64,000 nt of DNA, taken from the NCBI GenBank assembly GCA_023634235.1, contig JAMKCF010000020.1, positions 3,968,001-4,032,000 of the forward strand. Direction: 5' to 3'. The translations under genes and the position numbers were made by a program. Positions 41,370-51,654 of the stretch are shown here, piece by piece (positions within the stretch are counted from its first letter, which is position 1; every line of letters starts with the position of its first letter). This stretch comes from Pisaster brevispinus. Lineage: Eukaryota > Echinodermata > Asteroidea > Forcipulatida > Asteriidae. The notes under the pieces are model-generated. The model made no database searches and had not been told where the DNA came from. It worked only from the letters and a program-made list of their open reading frames with translations.

Positions 41370-41790
41370 TGTACATTTATAATGCGCACATATCCGTCAC
41401 TCGGTGACGCTCAGGGTGCTTCAACATTCAGTATTTTCCTGCAAGGTATTTTGGGCAACGTTTCTGAAGTATGAGACCTACCCCTTTACATAGCACCATG
41501 TAATGATTTACAAGGTGCTGTGTGGCGCAATATGCAGCCAATCAAACCAGGAACACCGGGGCGGACCCCTTCTCCTTTTGATAAGTGCACTGGGTTCTTT
41601 TACGTGCGTTACACAACACACGGGACCAACGGCTTTATGTCCCATCTGAAGGACGAAGCAATCATGGTTAAGTGTCTTGCTTAATGACACAAGTGTCACG
41701 ACCAGGACTCGAACCCACACTCTGCAGAGTCGGAAACACCAGAGCTTGAATCTGGTTCTCCTATCCGCTCGCCCACGACATGCCACTTTA
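41370..41790 (-). mobile_element. tRNA-Leu-derived SINE (full-length type)
   Basis: Reverse orientation. The head at 41700-41785 (complement of ACGACCAGGACTCGAACCCA) includes a CAAGCTCTGG-like anticodon arm. The body has GTTCTTTTACGTGCGTTACA and the tail ACCTTGTAAATCATTACATG. Confidence 0.65.
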
Positions 41791-41984
41791 GCATTTGTTG
41801 TGCAGATTGGTCTTGGGATCCCTCAGAAGTTTATTGTTTGTGCCCCCCTCCCCCAGTCAAATGTCAAGGTCATTTTGGTGAAAACAAAAGAAATATTGTC
41901 AGATTGATAACTAAAGAAGGACTAGGAATATCAACTCAGAACATGGTGTGTGGATTGGTTTTGGGATCAAGTAATAAACCGCAA

Positions 41985-42215
41985 GGGAAACTGACTGGAT
42001 AACATTTAAATAATGTGGAGTTGAACAAAGATAAATTGACTACAGCGGGACTTGAACCTGCAACATCCGGAATAACATGCCAGTGCTCTACCAACTGATC
42101 TAACCCTATGTTGCAAGAAATAGGGAGACCTTAGGTGATAGCACCGTTAATCTGGAGGTCACCTGTTCAAATCCCACTCTAGTCAATTTGTCTTTGTTCA
42201 ACCCCAAAGTATCTA
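41985..42215. mobile_element. Palindromic tRNA-Lys-like dimer, copy 3
   Basis: Left arm reversed (CCGCAAGGGAAACTGACTGG, GGGACTTGAACCTGCAACAT, GTGCTCTACCAACTGATCTA). Right arm forward but decayed (GGAGGTCACCTGTTCAAATC, CTCTAGTCAATTTGTCTTTG). Confidence 0.65.
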
Positions 42216-43361
42216 TGGTGTACTTTTGTCCATACTGAAAATAAGAGGATGTGAACGTATGTAACCAATGAAATATGGTGCCTTCAAAATTTTTGAGAAC
42301 TTTGACTAACTTGATAAAATTTGACCTATGAAGTGTTTTTTAGGAATGTAGTTGTCCACACATTTCTTTCAAATATCTTGTCAGTTGGAATTTACTGATT
42401 CTTTGTGAACAAGTGGGAAAACATACATGTATAAGATATATTATATAGGCATTTTTATGATGTGATATTTTTTATTTAACTTCCAAGGAAAGGGTTTTAG
42501 AACTAATGAAGTCTAATTTTTAATGTTCTTTTCTTTTCAAATCATTTTCATCGGTGATTTTTCAAATTGTTTATCTTAGGCTGTAAATATTGGTTATAGA
42601 GAACCATTCATAGATTCTTGTATCATGAGAACACTGATGGACAATAAAAATACGCTGGAAGACTTTTTAAACATCGATCAACTTTATTTCATGATTCCAA
42701 ACAAGCTTTATTTAATTTACTTTTTTTGTTTTTGTTTAAAGTGGTTTTGTAGGAAAATATTTATATAAAGTTGGCTTATAATTTGGAGTTGAATAGTGTT
42801 GTTGTTTTGTTTTGTTTCTTCTAATAAAAAGTATGAGTTCTTATTCATCACAATAATCACAATAATCTTGATTGTACCATTCTGGGCGACAGTGTCCCTA
42901 TGTGTATCCATGTACATGTATACAGTATTGAGCACATTTTAGTGATGCTGCATTTATTGGCCTACAGTGATTGATTTCTCATCCAATGCTACATAAATTG
43001 TATCAGTTGCTACTCCGAAAAATCATCACTTGCTCCTCAATATTAGCGTTCAGTGTGGACACAAAATTTTCAGTCAAGATATTTTGCTATGCAAAATTGC
43101 TGGACGAAGTCGTTCCCTGCTTAACCATAATTTGTACATTTATAATGTAGTTTGACAAAAAAAATGTCAAGCATGTGCGTCACATTGGTACAAAGGGTCA
43201 ATAGTGAATATCCATATATCAAATGTGAATATCAATATAGTTGACTATATCAGTACATGGTACGTAAACCACATCTAAAAGTAAAGGCACACTGCTCTAA
43301 TGTTATTCATACAAAAGACTTAAAATAAGTCACCATTTTTCTTGCTGTCGTTGTTGCATTT

Positions 43362-43772
43362 TAGTCCGGTGGCTTAATGAAAAAATCGTGACACACTTTG
43401 CTACTTGTTTTAGGGGTCCCATAGAAGCATATTAGAGGGGGGTGCCCGGTCTGTCATCTCCTGGTCAGTAAACTAAAGGGATCAACTTTTTTCCACATGG
43501 CTCTGCCCGAGTGTCTGAAATAGAAGCTGCATGGTCATTTGTTAAAAGTTTTAATGATATGCGGAAGCGGCCTTCTATTGGTGAAAAATTGATGGGCAGT
43601 ATTATAATACCACATGAACTTTGACCTCGGCCTGACCTTGACCTACGTCACCCAAACTGGGCACCCCCTCTAGAATGATTCTATTAGACCTATAGAGTAA
43701 CTGTACAAAATTTGGTGCTTTAATCCAGCGTGTCACGATTTTGCCAAGAATTGGCCCTAAGCCACCGGACTA
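43362..43772. mobile_element. MITE with TAGTCCGGTGGCTTA termini
   Basis: 411 bp. The left end TAGTCCGGTGGCTTAA and an inner AAAATCGTGACAC are repeated in inverted order at the right end (GTGTCACGATTTT, then TAAGCCACCGGACTA). Non-coding core. Confidence 0.75.
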
Positions 43773-43872
43773 TTTGAGCACTGAACACTGATCGTCGGAA
43801 ATCATGCGAGAAAGGTAAGTGGGAAATCTTTACATGTTATCACATCTAGTGAAGAACAAATACACACGTGCT

Positions 43873-44185
43873 TAAAGGTATTATACAGGATTGGTAGAGT
43901 TGACAAGATAGTCACAGACAGTCTTTATGTTTTGTGTGATCAACCATACATGAAATAACAAACTTGTGAAAATTGGGGCATAATCCGTTTTGTGAGTCGG
44001 GAGAAATTCTGAAAAACCATGCACAATTTTCAACATGTAAACACATTGTCCTAAATTTTGGTTGTAAAAACTGAATTCAGCACATACAAAAAATGGTTTT
44101 AATATGAACTTCATAATCAGTAAGCTTTCAGACTGAAATTAAACAATGTTTTGTATCCTTGTCAGACCTGTATAATACCTTTAAC
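43873..44185. mobile_element. MITE family 'TATACAGGATTGG', copy 2
   Basis: Starts TTAAAGGTATTATACAGG and ends CCTGTATAATACCTTTAA, a near-perfect terminal inverted repeat. About 310 bp, the same interior as copy 1. Possible TTAA duplication at the ends. Confidence 0.75.
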
Positions 44186-45124
44186 CGAACAAATGTTTCT
44201 CTTTGACAAGGCATTGTTTCAGTAGTTATTCAGTTCTCACTTTTTACAAAATATTGGAACTACATTGTGCTTGTAGAACTATTGAAATCCATGTTAATAT
44301 ATGCACATCCATGTGTGAATCCTTTGCTATTTATTAAAAAATCCATTAAATTTAACACCCGGCTCATTCAATTTCATTTGAAAATGAAAGCTCCTTTGTA
44401 TCTGCATTCAACAGTCAAAAGGAGTAAATCAATATTCAGGCATAATATTTGGTCCAAGGAAAAAAGTAGGAACATCTCATTGAATACAAGGGCTGACTTT
44501 CATGTACACATGAATGTAAGCTTTCAGGCCATTTAATCAAAACATTTGTGACTTTCCAAGGGCAAACAAATTAGAAATCTGACTGAAGTAGGAAGAATAT
44601 CATGCCTGAATAATTCAACAGTTAGGTATTCACTGGTTAAATAAGATAATTCAAACTCATTTGGTCACAAAGGTCATTCATTGTTGCAAAAGCTGACAGC
44701 AAGAGGCTGGTGATCCACTCAATCTTATCAATTGTCAATAGGTGGTAGAAATTCAACTGAAGACTGGTGAAAATATAGCCTTAAAGATCTATAAATGAAG
44801 TAGAATGACTGAAACGAACCTGAATGAGAAGAACGTGATCATATGTGCCTGAAAACGAAGTTGAATGCAATACTTAGCTCAAAGGAAACTATAATTTGAA
44901 TGAATTTTAACGAGTGTGAGTTAAACTGAATCAATCTTTGCTGAAATGAACTGGGAAAACCTATTTAGTCCATGACTTATAAATATACAATTTTTGCTTT
45001 AAAAAGAATATACAAAATTGTTTCAAGGTGGAATGTAGGGCTTCAAAGTGGAATGATCACTAAGAAATTTCATTCACTAATTCTGCATAGCAATTTCTTT
45101 GAAATCAGACTTTGGTTTCTTTGG

Positions 45125-45400
45125 ACTTTAACTCGTGGCCGAGCAGTTAAGAGCACCAGACTCAAGCTCTGGTGTTTCTGATCAGCAGAGTGAGGGTTCG
45201 AGTCCCGGTCATGACACTTGTGTCCTTAAGCAAGACACTTAACCATTATTGGTGCGTCCTTCGGATGGGACGTAAAACCATTGGTCACGTGTTGTATTAA
45301 GAACTACCAAATCGCTAGGAGAAGGGGTTCGCCCTAGTATGTCTAGCATCCAATGGGCTTATGCCTCATCTAGATGCTGAACAGGCCTCAATGAGATAGA
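45125..45400 (+). mobile_element. tRNA-Leu-derived SINE
   Basis: Well-kept head: CGTGGCCGAGCAGTTAAGAG, CACCAGACTCAAGCTCTGGT, GAGGGTTCGAGTCCCGGTCA, then CTTGTGTCCTTAAGCAAGAC and TCCTTCGGATGGGACGTAAA. Good A- and B-box candidates. Confidence 0.7.
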
Positions 45401-46233
45401 AATCATAGAAATAGCTAAACATGATAAATAGGAACAAACAATCCTGAAAATTGGATAGCAGTTTTCTCTTGGTCTAGAGATGAAGCTCCCTAAGTTGACA
45501 GGATTTTATATTTTAGAGGTCTAGAGACTCTGTATACACCATTTCAAATAGATATCTGAAGGTTTGGTTTTAACAAATGTCTTTAATCTCTTTCATGACT
45601 ACCTCTTTCAAGTAAATGTGAAGGCGTAGCGAGCTACATGTGAACGAAAATCCTGAGGCCTCACAAACCCGTCATTAAAGAGTATATCTTAGCCCCTAGT
45701 TTACACCACCATCTGTATAAAAACATAAACATAAACATTTAAACAAAATTGCTGTTTTTTTTGTAACTGTTGATCTTTCCAAGTGTTTTATAAACAACAT
45801 CAAAACAAAAACCATTAACTTAAAAGTTATACATTTATTAATACAATGTTAAGAAGTTATTTACACGTAAGTTGATAAATAATCTTATTGTCAACATGAT
45901 TTGAATACTTAATTGCATAAATTGACAATCGAACTGAATTAACTGTAAATATTGCAACTCAAAAGTTTAAGTTTAATTTCAGATAAAACCAGCCCCCAAA
46001 TTCGTCAATATTAAGATTTGTGATTTATGGTTGCACTATTAGTGAGATGTTTGGCTCTTGTTTTAAAAGATCTGTTACATATAATTTGGATTTTATAACA
46101 AAATATTTTTCTGAATTGTCACAGAAAGGGCGTGTACAACATTGGTAAGATTGAAAATATCAATGTTCACAAATTTGCCCAACTTACATGACTTACGTAT
46201 TTGAAATTGTTCCTGTTTTTTTTTTAAATATCA

Positions 46234-46375
46234 GGGACCACAAGGGCACTTGACTAGGTAAATTTGAAGTAATTTGGGGTTGAATAGAAAAATTGGCTGG
46301 AGTGAGAGTTGAACCAAAGACCTCCGGTTTAACATGCCAGTGCTCTACCAACTGGGCGACCTAGCCCTATGTTGG
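46234..46375 (-). mobile_element. tRNA-Lys-like unit, single arm
   Basis: One reversed arm only: ACCACAAGGGCACTTGACTA, GGGGTTGAATAGAAAAATTG, GTTGAACCAAAGACCTCCGG, ATGCCAGTGCTCTACCAACT, then AGCCCTATG. No forward partner follows. Confidence 0.6.
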
Positions 46376-47098
46376 TAGTGTTTTTGTTTTTTCACTGGTG
46401 ATTTGTGATTGTAACTCTTTTGTTGTTAGTTTTAGTGAAGTGCCGTAGAGCTTTTTTTTTTTTTCATGAATTTTGGCGCAATATTAATACTGTATTATCA
46501 TTATGTAAAGCCCCAAATGCCTAGAATGCTAAAACCATTACTTTCTGATCATTTCAGCAATTATCAATTAACATCATATCAATCGACTGCAAATTGCGCT
46601 TTCATCAGCGATGAAGATGGATACGCCATAATGTATGTTCAGCACCAATCCTTTCTCAAGAAAAAGCTGTTCCCCGCTGGGAATGAAGCCAGGTCCTCAA
46701 AAAGAATGCAGAGCTCACAGGGGGAAAACTTACTCCAGCTGCATGTATATGCAGACACTTGGTCTGTTCAGTTTTGCGCTCACAATCGGTTCCACTCAGC
46801 ACGAGCAAATGCATAAACTAATACTGCTTTATATTCGCTTAAGTGGGTCGTCACCTTCAGGGATCTATCGAAATAGTCTCATTCACCATCTGAATCGGAT
46901 CTGAGTTGAAGGTTCTTCCATGGAATTTTCAAAACTGTGGGGGGGATTCTAGACACAAATTTCGCAAGTTGGCTGAAGCAAGCTGAGTTGAAACACGTCC
47001 TCGCATTGTTTTTTTACTACATGTTTATGTTTAGTTTTAAAAGCTGAACTGTGCAATGTGGAGCACTATAAATGGTTTTATTTTATGATTTTTTGTTC

Positions 47099-47186
47099 AT
47101 TTTAAATCTATTTTAAATAGATTTTAAATAGATTATTTTAAAAATCTATTTTAAAAATTTTAAATCTATTTTAAATCATTTTAAAT
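47099..47186. repeat. ATTTTAAATCT simple repeat
   Basis: About eight degenerate copies of TTTTAAATCTA in 88 bp, pure A/T except scattered C and G. Confidence 0.7.
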
Positions 47187-47601
47187 CGGCTGTAAGTTGC
47201 GCATATCTACCCAATATTTGAGCATTTTGTCCTGATACCTTAGCATTGGGAGAACACTGGAATTGATAGCTACATGTTCCCATGTATGGCAATGCATACA
47301 TGTACATGTACCTCAATGTTATGAAACTGGCTTGACATGCAAATTTGGGGTGTTCTTTTGTGAATAATGTTGTGCCTTGACAGGATGAAATTCCACTTCT
47401 TGATTCTTCCTCATACATTATACAATTAGAACATACATGGATTACAATAAAATGCAATGCCCTCCCCGAAAGACACATTTGTACATTAAAAAATGGATTA
47501 AGAGCACAATGCGACGCTTCCTGACTGATAAAAAATAATTACATCTTAAACATGTTTAAAAGAAGAACTTATCAAAGCTCAGTCAAGGTGATTCTATAAT
47601 T

Positions 47602-48099
47602 TCATTTACAACAATTTTTGGATCTTTTAATCTCTGATCGGCTCTCCAGGTCATCATCCTCGACGTGAATAAGTCCTCTACTCTGTTGACTGCCCGACCG
47701 ATGAATACTTGAGTTGTCCTTATCTGTGGGCAAGAGCGTTGAGAATATAAAGTCGAAAACCTCATCTACATTTTCGCCAGTTAGCGAGCTTGTTTCAAAG
47801 TAAGGCTTCTGGATGTCCTCGTCCCCACCCTCCTTAAAACGGTTTGCGTTCAACTGCATGGCAAATTTCTCGGCACGGCATCGGTCGACTTCTCTGGTTT
47901 TCTCGTCGATGATGTCTAGTTTCATGCCCGTGATGCAGAGTAGGCAATCTTCCTTCGCCGCGTCGAGGAGCGGGAGATAGCGCTCCGAGAGGAGGTCGAA
48001 GGAGCGCTGGTTGCTGATGTCATAGGCAACGATGGCCGCCGAGGCATCCCGACAGTAGAATGAGCTCAACCCTGAGAACCGTTCTTCCCCTGCTGTGTC
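47602..48099 (-). CDS. RAB20: RAB20-like exon 4: switch II to prenylated tail
   Basis: 498 nt from acceptor GATATTGTAG to TAA. It begins DTAGEERFSGLSSFYCRDAS and includes ITGMKLDI (altered G4), an insert FKEGGDEDIQKP, and ETSSLTGENVDEVFDF. The Ser/acidic-rich tail ends SKNCCK. Confidence 0.92.
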   Translation of the reverse strand, partial: DTAGEERFSGLSSFYCRDASAAIVAYDISNQRSFDLLSERYLPLLDAAKEDCLLCITGMKLDIIDEKTREVDRCRAEKFAMQLNANRFKEGGDEDIQKPYFETSSLTGENVDEVFDFIFSTLLPTDKDNSSIHRSGSQQSRGLIHVEDDDLESRSEIKRSKNCCK

Positions 48100-51000
48100 C
48101 TACAATATCAACAAATTTCATATCAACGTCAAGGTATTTTCCATTAATTTTTCATTGTTTCATAACACGTAAAACGGCACAAGCACCAAGAGCAACATGT
48201 TTAGTTTAAGATAAAAAACCGACACAGTAAGGTAGGGACTGAAAACCCAATACACATGACGTCTGAGACGGGATTCCAACCGGGGTCCACAGAGGTGTAA
48301 AAAGGCAGGGCTACTAAGCCAGGGTAACCCCATTTCATTCACAGTACATGTAATATTTATCTTGGTGATACTTATCCTTCCACACATCACAATATTTGTT
48401 TGGCAAAGAAAAACATGAATTTTGTTAAAAGGGATGTGTCATCACAATCAAAGCAGGCCTGTGGCTGTCCATGGAATTATGAACTCTCGACCAGTTACTG
48501 CACGTGTGCTCTCCATAGATTTGATACGGAGGGAGGCTGCACGCATGCAGTAATTGGGTGAGAATTCATAGATCCATGTACAGCCACAGGCCTGCTTAGA
48601 TCACGATGACATAGCCTCTTTAATTAACTATTAATCGGTCACGTTTGTTTGTTCAGATTTGTAGCCATTTTAATTTTAGTCCTTTCGATTATTATACGTA
48701 CATGAAATTGCATACATGTATGGACCTCATACATGTACATTGTACCACTGAACCGAACAAAGGCACTTTTTTGAACATAGAAAATAGAAAGATATTTTTT
48801 CTTTGAAAAAACAAGGTTCAAGGTCTGTCAGGATACAGAACTTTCAGCCTATTCTGTAGACAATGAAACAGCACTGACAAGGTCATTGTGTGGTTTCATT
48901 TTACTTGTGTGTTATAAAACAGCATGGTTATTGTACAGTAGTAAAGGTAATGAAGACAAAGGTATAGCTATGTATTGAGTGTTCATGTACATGTAGTAGA
49001 AGTAGTAGACAAACATTCAATTGAATTCATTGCTACATGTGTGCCTCTGTCTGAGTACTCACCCATATTGCCACATTGTAGTTCTTCCATTGTTTAAGGA
49101 AAAAGCAGGCACCAACAGTCTAAATATGATCAAAACAAAATGACATCTTCATGAAGGATTAGGTCATTTAAAACAAACAGTCCAGAGCTGCCAACATTTG
49201 CATCTTGCAATCAGGAAGAATATTACAACAATCAAGGAGATATTTAGAATCACATTCAACAGAATAGGGAAAACATTTCTATTAGGCCTATTCAGGGAGG
49301 TATTTTCAAATTTGTTCATCAGAACATGAAAAGATTGGTGGGTTTCAAGGAACTTTCTGCAGAATCAGGGAGTTGGATGGTCAGCGGCCAATAAATATTT
49401 CATCCACTGATCCCCGGTAGACTGAATCCCCTTCAGCAGAAGTAATGTCATACAGATGTAAAAACACGTTAATCTTAACAGGAGTAAATTATTTTTTGAA
49501 GCAGTTTGTTTCCTCAAAAAAAGTTGATGAAAAAAATCCATGTTCTAACAGGTACCTACTGTACATGATGTAGATCATTTGTGAGCCAATATTTGTTGCT
49601 GATGGATTTTTTCACACACACTTTTTGGTTACAAAGACCCAGATTATGCACATAGTTTGCGATACATTGATATTACACTAATGCAGCACACTGTATTCCT
49701 TATAGAAAGCCATTTGTTTGTCTTCCCTTGTGCACATTTCCTTTTGAATAAAACACACACCAAGAAACGCACAAACTTTTTACAAATCATGCTGTACGCA
49801 CTATGGATACTTGGGATTATGTGCACTGCGTGGCGTGTATTTCATTTGTACGCATTGCGCAATACGCATTTATGCACAACACATGATGGACACATGGACT
49901 TCCAGTCTTAAATAAACATAACATGTCCATAGTGGTACTGAATGTCCTTGAGAAGTTATTTCATTGTTTTGCTACACATGTATTCCTGTTCAGAAAAAAA
50001 TTAAAGCAAAACCTTCCATCCTACATGTATACTATAAACATTTTCCTTTTTTTTATATTTTTTTATATAAAAATTAACATCTAAAAAGAAAAAAGTTTGG
50101 AAAAAAACCCAAAAACAAACAAACAAACTTTTATTAAAATTTCCAAGAAGCATAAATTAATTGAATATTACACTTGAGCAGTTGAGTCATGTAAATCACA
50201 AAGTGTAAAATAAAACTTACCCCCAAATTTTCTGAGAATGTCCTCTCCATGTACCGCCGGATGAAAGTGGTTTTCCCAACGAAGGCATCACCGATTATGA
50301 CCACTTTCATATCACTGGTGAGAGAAGTAATTCAACAGTTAGTGACAAAAGTCAGCAGAATGGAAACCAACGATAAATTATTGCGGAAAATTGGTGACTC
50401 GCGCTACAAACAAAGGCCTTGACAAAAATTTGGTTTGTGAAAGTTTCCTTCTAACCCCTAAGAACAAGTAGTCAGTGAAGAAACTTTGCAATTTCCATTT
50501 CATGGCCTAGCGGTTAAGAGCACCGGATTCAAGCTCTGGTGTTTGATCAGCAGAGTGTGGGTTCGAGTCCTGGTCGTGACACTTGTGTCCTTAAGCAAGA
50601 CACTTAACCATAATTGCTTCGTAAAGTTGGGGAGGTAGTGCTTTCTGCTCTACCAGCCAGGCTTCTGATGGATGATACCCAAGCCTACATCCGTATGGAC
50701 TGTAAAGGGGGTAACCCTGTTTCAGCCCCAGGAGTAGGTGGCAACGGCTCCTGGAAAAATAGTTGATTGTAGCCCACACCTTGAAGTGGCCTTCAGGCCT
50801 TGTGTGTCTGGCGACTTGCATAAAAAAAATAATTAATTTTTTTTTTTTAAATCATATTGAGACTGTAGGAGTTACATTTTTTGTAAAGGGGCCGTGTTGT
50901 CATTATCAAAGCAGACCTGTGCCTGTGGCTGTACATGGAGTTTGAGTGTCGGGCCGGCCAGTAAACTCATAACTGGGCAAGTTCGGCGTTCTTCTATTTT

Positions 51001-51654
51001 CCAATTGAATAATAATACCTAATTCATTGTGAACAATAACAAATTATGTTCAAATGTGGATTTTGCATCTGACATAACAACTTTGAGTTCTATTGAATTT
51101 GTAAATGAAGTACATACACACTTAACACTAATATATAAATAAACACTGGAGTCCTGGAGATAAATCTTCTCTTACATCTCTTGTCTTAATGCTTGTAAAA
51201 ACAGTTCTGATCCATAAAAACAGTTAAAGAGAAAGGGAACTGACCAAGTCCATTTTGTGACGAACTCATTTTCCAATCAATAGTACTTACATTACAAAGT
51301 ACGTATACAGACTCTGTAACAGTAACACTACAGACTCAGAGTACAGTCTTCATGTGATTGTGAGCAGGGCAGGGGTGAGTGGGGGAAAAAAGTCCCTAAC
51401 CTAACGTTAAAATGGTGTAAATTGCCATTGTATTGGACACCCTCACATTGCAAAATTTGGAAACGTTGCCGAGCTCCCTCATTGGGAAGATCATTCTAAA
51501 CAAACAATTGTACAAACGACCCAACAAAAACCAACATCAACAATAGACAATGTTGTTGACTGAAATGCAACGTAAAACCGAACGCTAAATCTTTAGTTTT
51601 TTAGGCGGATGCAGAAAATACTTACGCCCTCTTCTTTGCTTGTGGCGAAGACAT
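47602..51654 (-). CDS. RAB20: RAB20-like small GTPase (4 exons)
   Basis: Ras-superfamily GTPase that would act in endosomal or phagosomal membrane traffic if it behaves like mammalian RAB20. Exons: 51626-51654, 50221-50314, 49063-49119, 47602-48099; 678 nt, 225 residues (human 234), phases close. Visible motifs: P-loop GDAFVGKT (18-25), TVGACFFLKQW (42-52, human TVGGAFYLKQW), WDTAGEERFSGL (60-71), ETSSLTG near the C-terminal third, and a CCK end (NCCK) like the CCA end of human RAB20, a likely geranylgeranylation site. Odd: the NKxD nucleotide-base motif reads MKLD, with Met119 in place of Asn. Assignment to RAB20 rests on the FLKQW and IWDTAG segment; another divergent Rab is possible. Confidence 0.85.
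49063..49119 (-). CDS. RAB20: RAB20-like exon 3: switch I
   Basis: 57 nt, phase 0, acceptor CATATTTAG, donor GTGAGT. It encodes TVGACFFLKQWKNYNVAIW; Thr42 is the expected magnesium-coordinating switch I threonine. Confidence 0.92.
49184..49386. mobile_element. MITE family 'GAGCTGCCAACT', copy 2
   Basis: In the RAB20-like intron between exons 2 and 3. Begins AGAGCTGCCAACATTTGCA; the interior complements the copy at 29335-29488. The right terminus is less clear. Confidence 0.5.
50221..50314 (-). CDS. RAB20: RAB20-like exon 2: P-loop
   Basis: 94 nt, acceptor CTCACCAG, donor GTAAGT. It encodes DMKVVIIGDAFVGKTTFIRR and YMERTFSENLG, containing the phosphate-binding G1 motif. Confidence 0.92.
50500..50830 (+). 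mobile_element. SINE, tRNA-Leu head on a different body
   Basis: The head at 50504-50625 (TGGCCTAGCGGTTAAGAGCA, GTGGGTTCGAGTCCTGGTCG, CTTGTGTCCTTAAGCAAGAC) continues only to ACCATAATTGCTTCGT, then switches to an unrelated body (GGGGAGGTAGTGCTTTCTGC to GTGTCTGGCGACTTGCAT) with an A/T tail. Either a chimeric SINE or an insertion into one. Confidence 0.55.
51626..51654 (-). CDS. RAB20: RAB20-like exon 1
   Basis: 29 coding nt, ATG in context GGAATGT, encoding MSSPQAKKR plus a split Ala codon, donor GTAAGT. The short basic N-terminal extension precedes the P-loop strand. Confidence 0.8.

Larger units (their letters stand above)
35847..47601. other. Gene-poor interval between SLC22A18 and RAB20-like genes
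   Basis: 11.7 kb with no gene I can support. It holds the SLC22A18 3' flank (AATAAA at 36685-36690), MITEs at 36076-36462, 43362-43772 and 43873-44185, SINE-type elements at about 41370-41790, 41985-42215, 45125-45400 and 46234-46375, an AT-rich simple repeat at 47099-47186, and a GC-rich exon-like island around 37782-37963. ORFs at 38251-40297 and 46466-46904 lack recognisable products. Confidence 0.5.

Noticed and set aside
45128..45215. Leucine tRNA gene
   Set aside because: The head is followed by the shared SINE body and repeats many times with mismatched acceptor ends.
46466..46904. Overlapping plus-strand ORFs of 116 and 89 codons
   Set aside because: Two overlapping frames of similar length without a known product; neither stands out.
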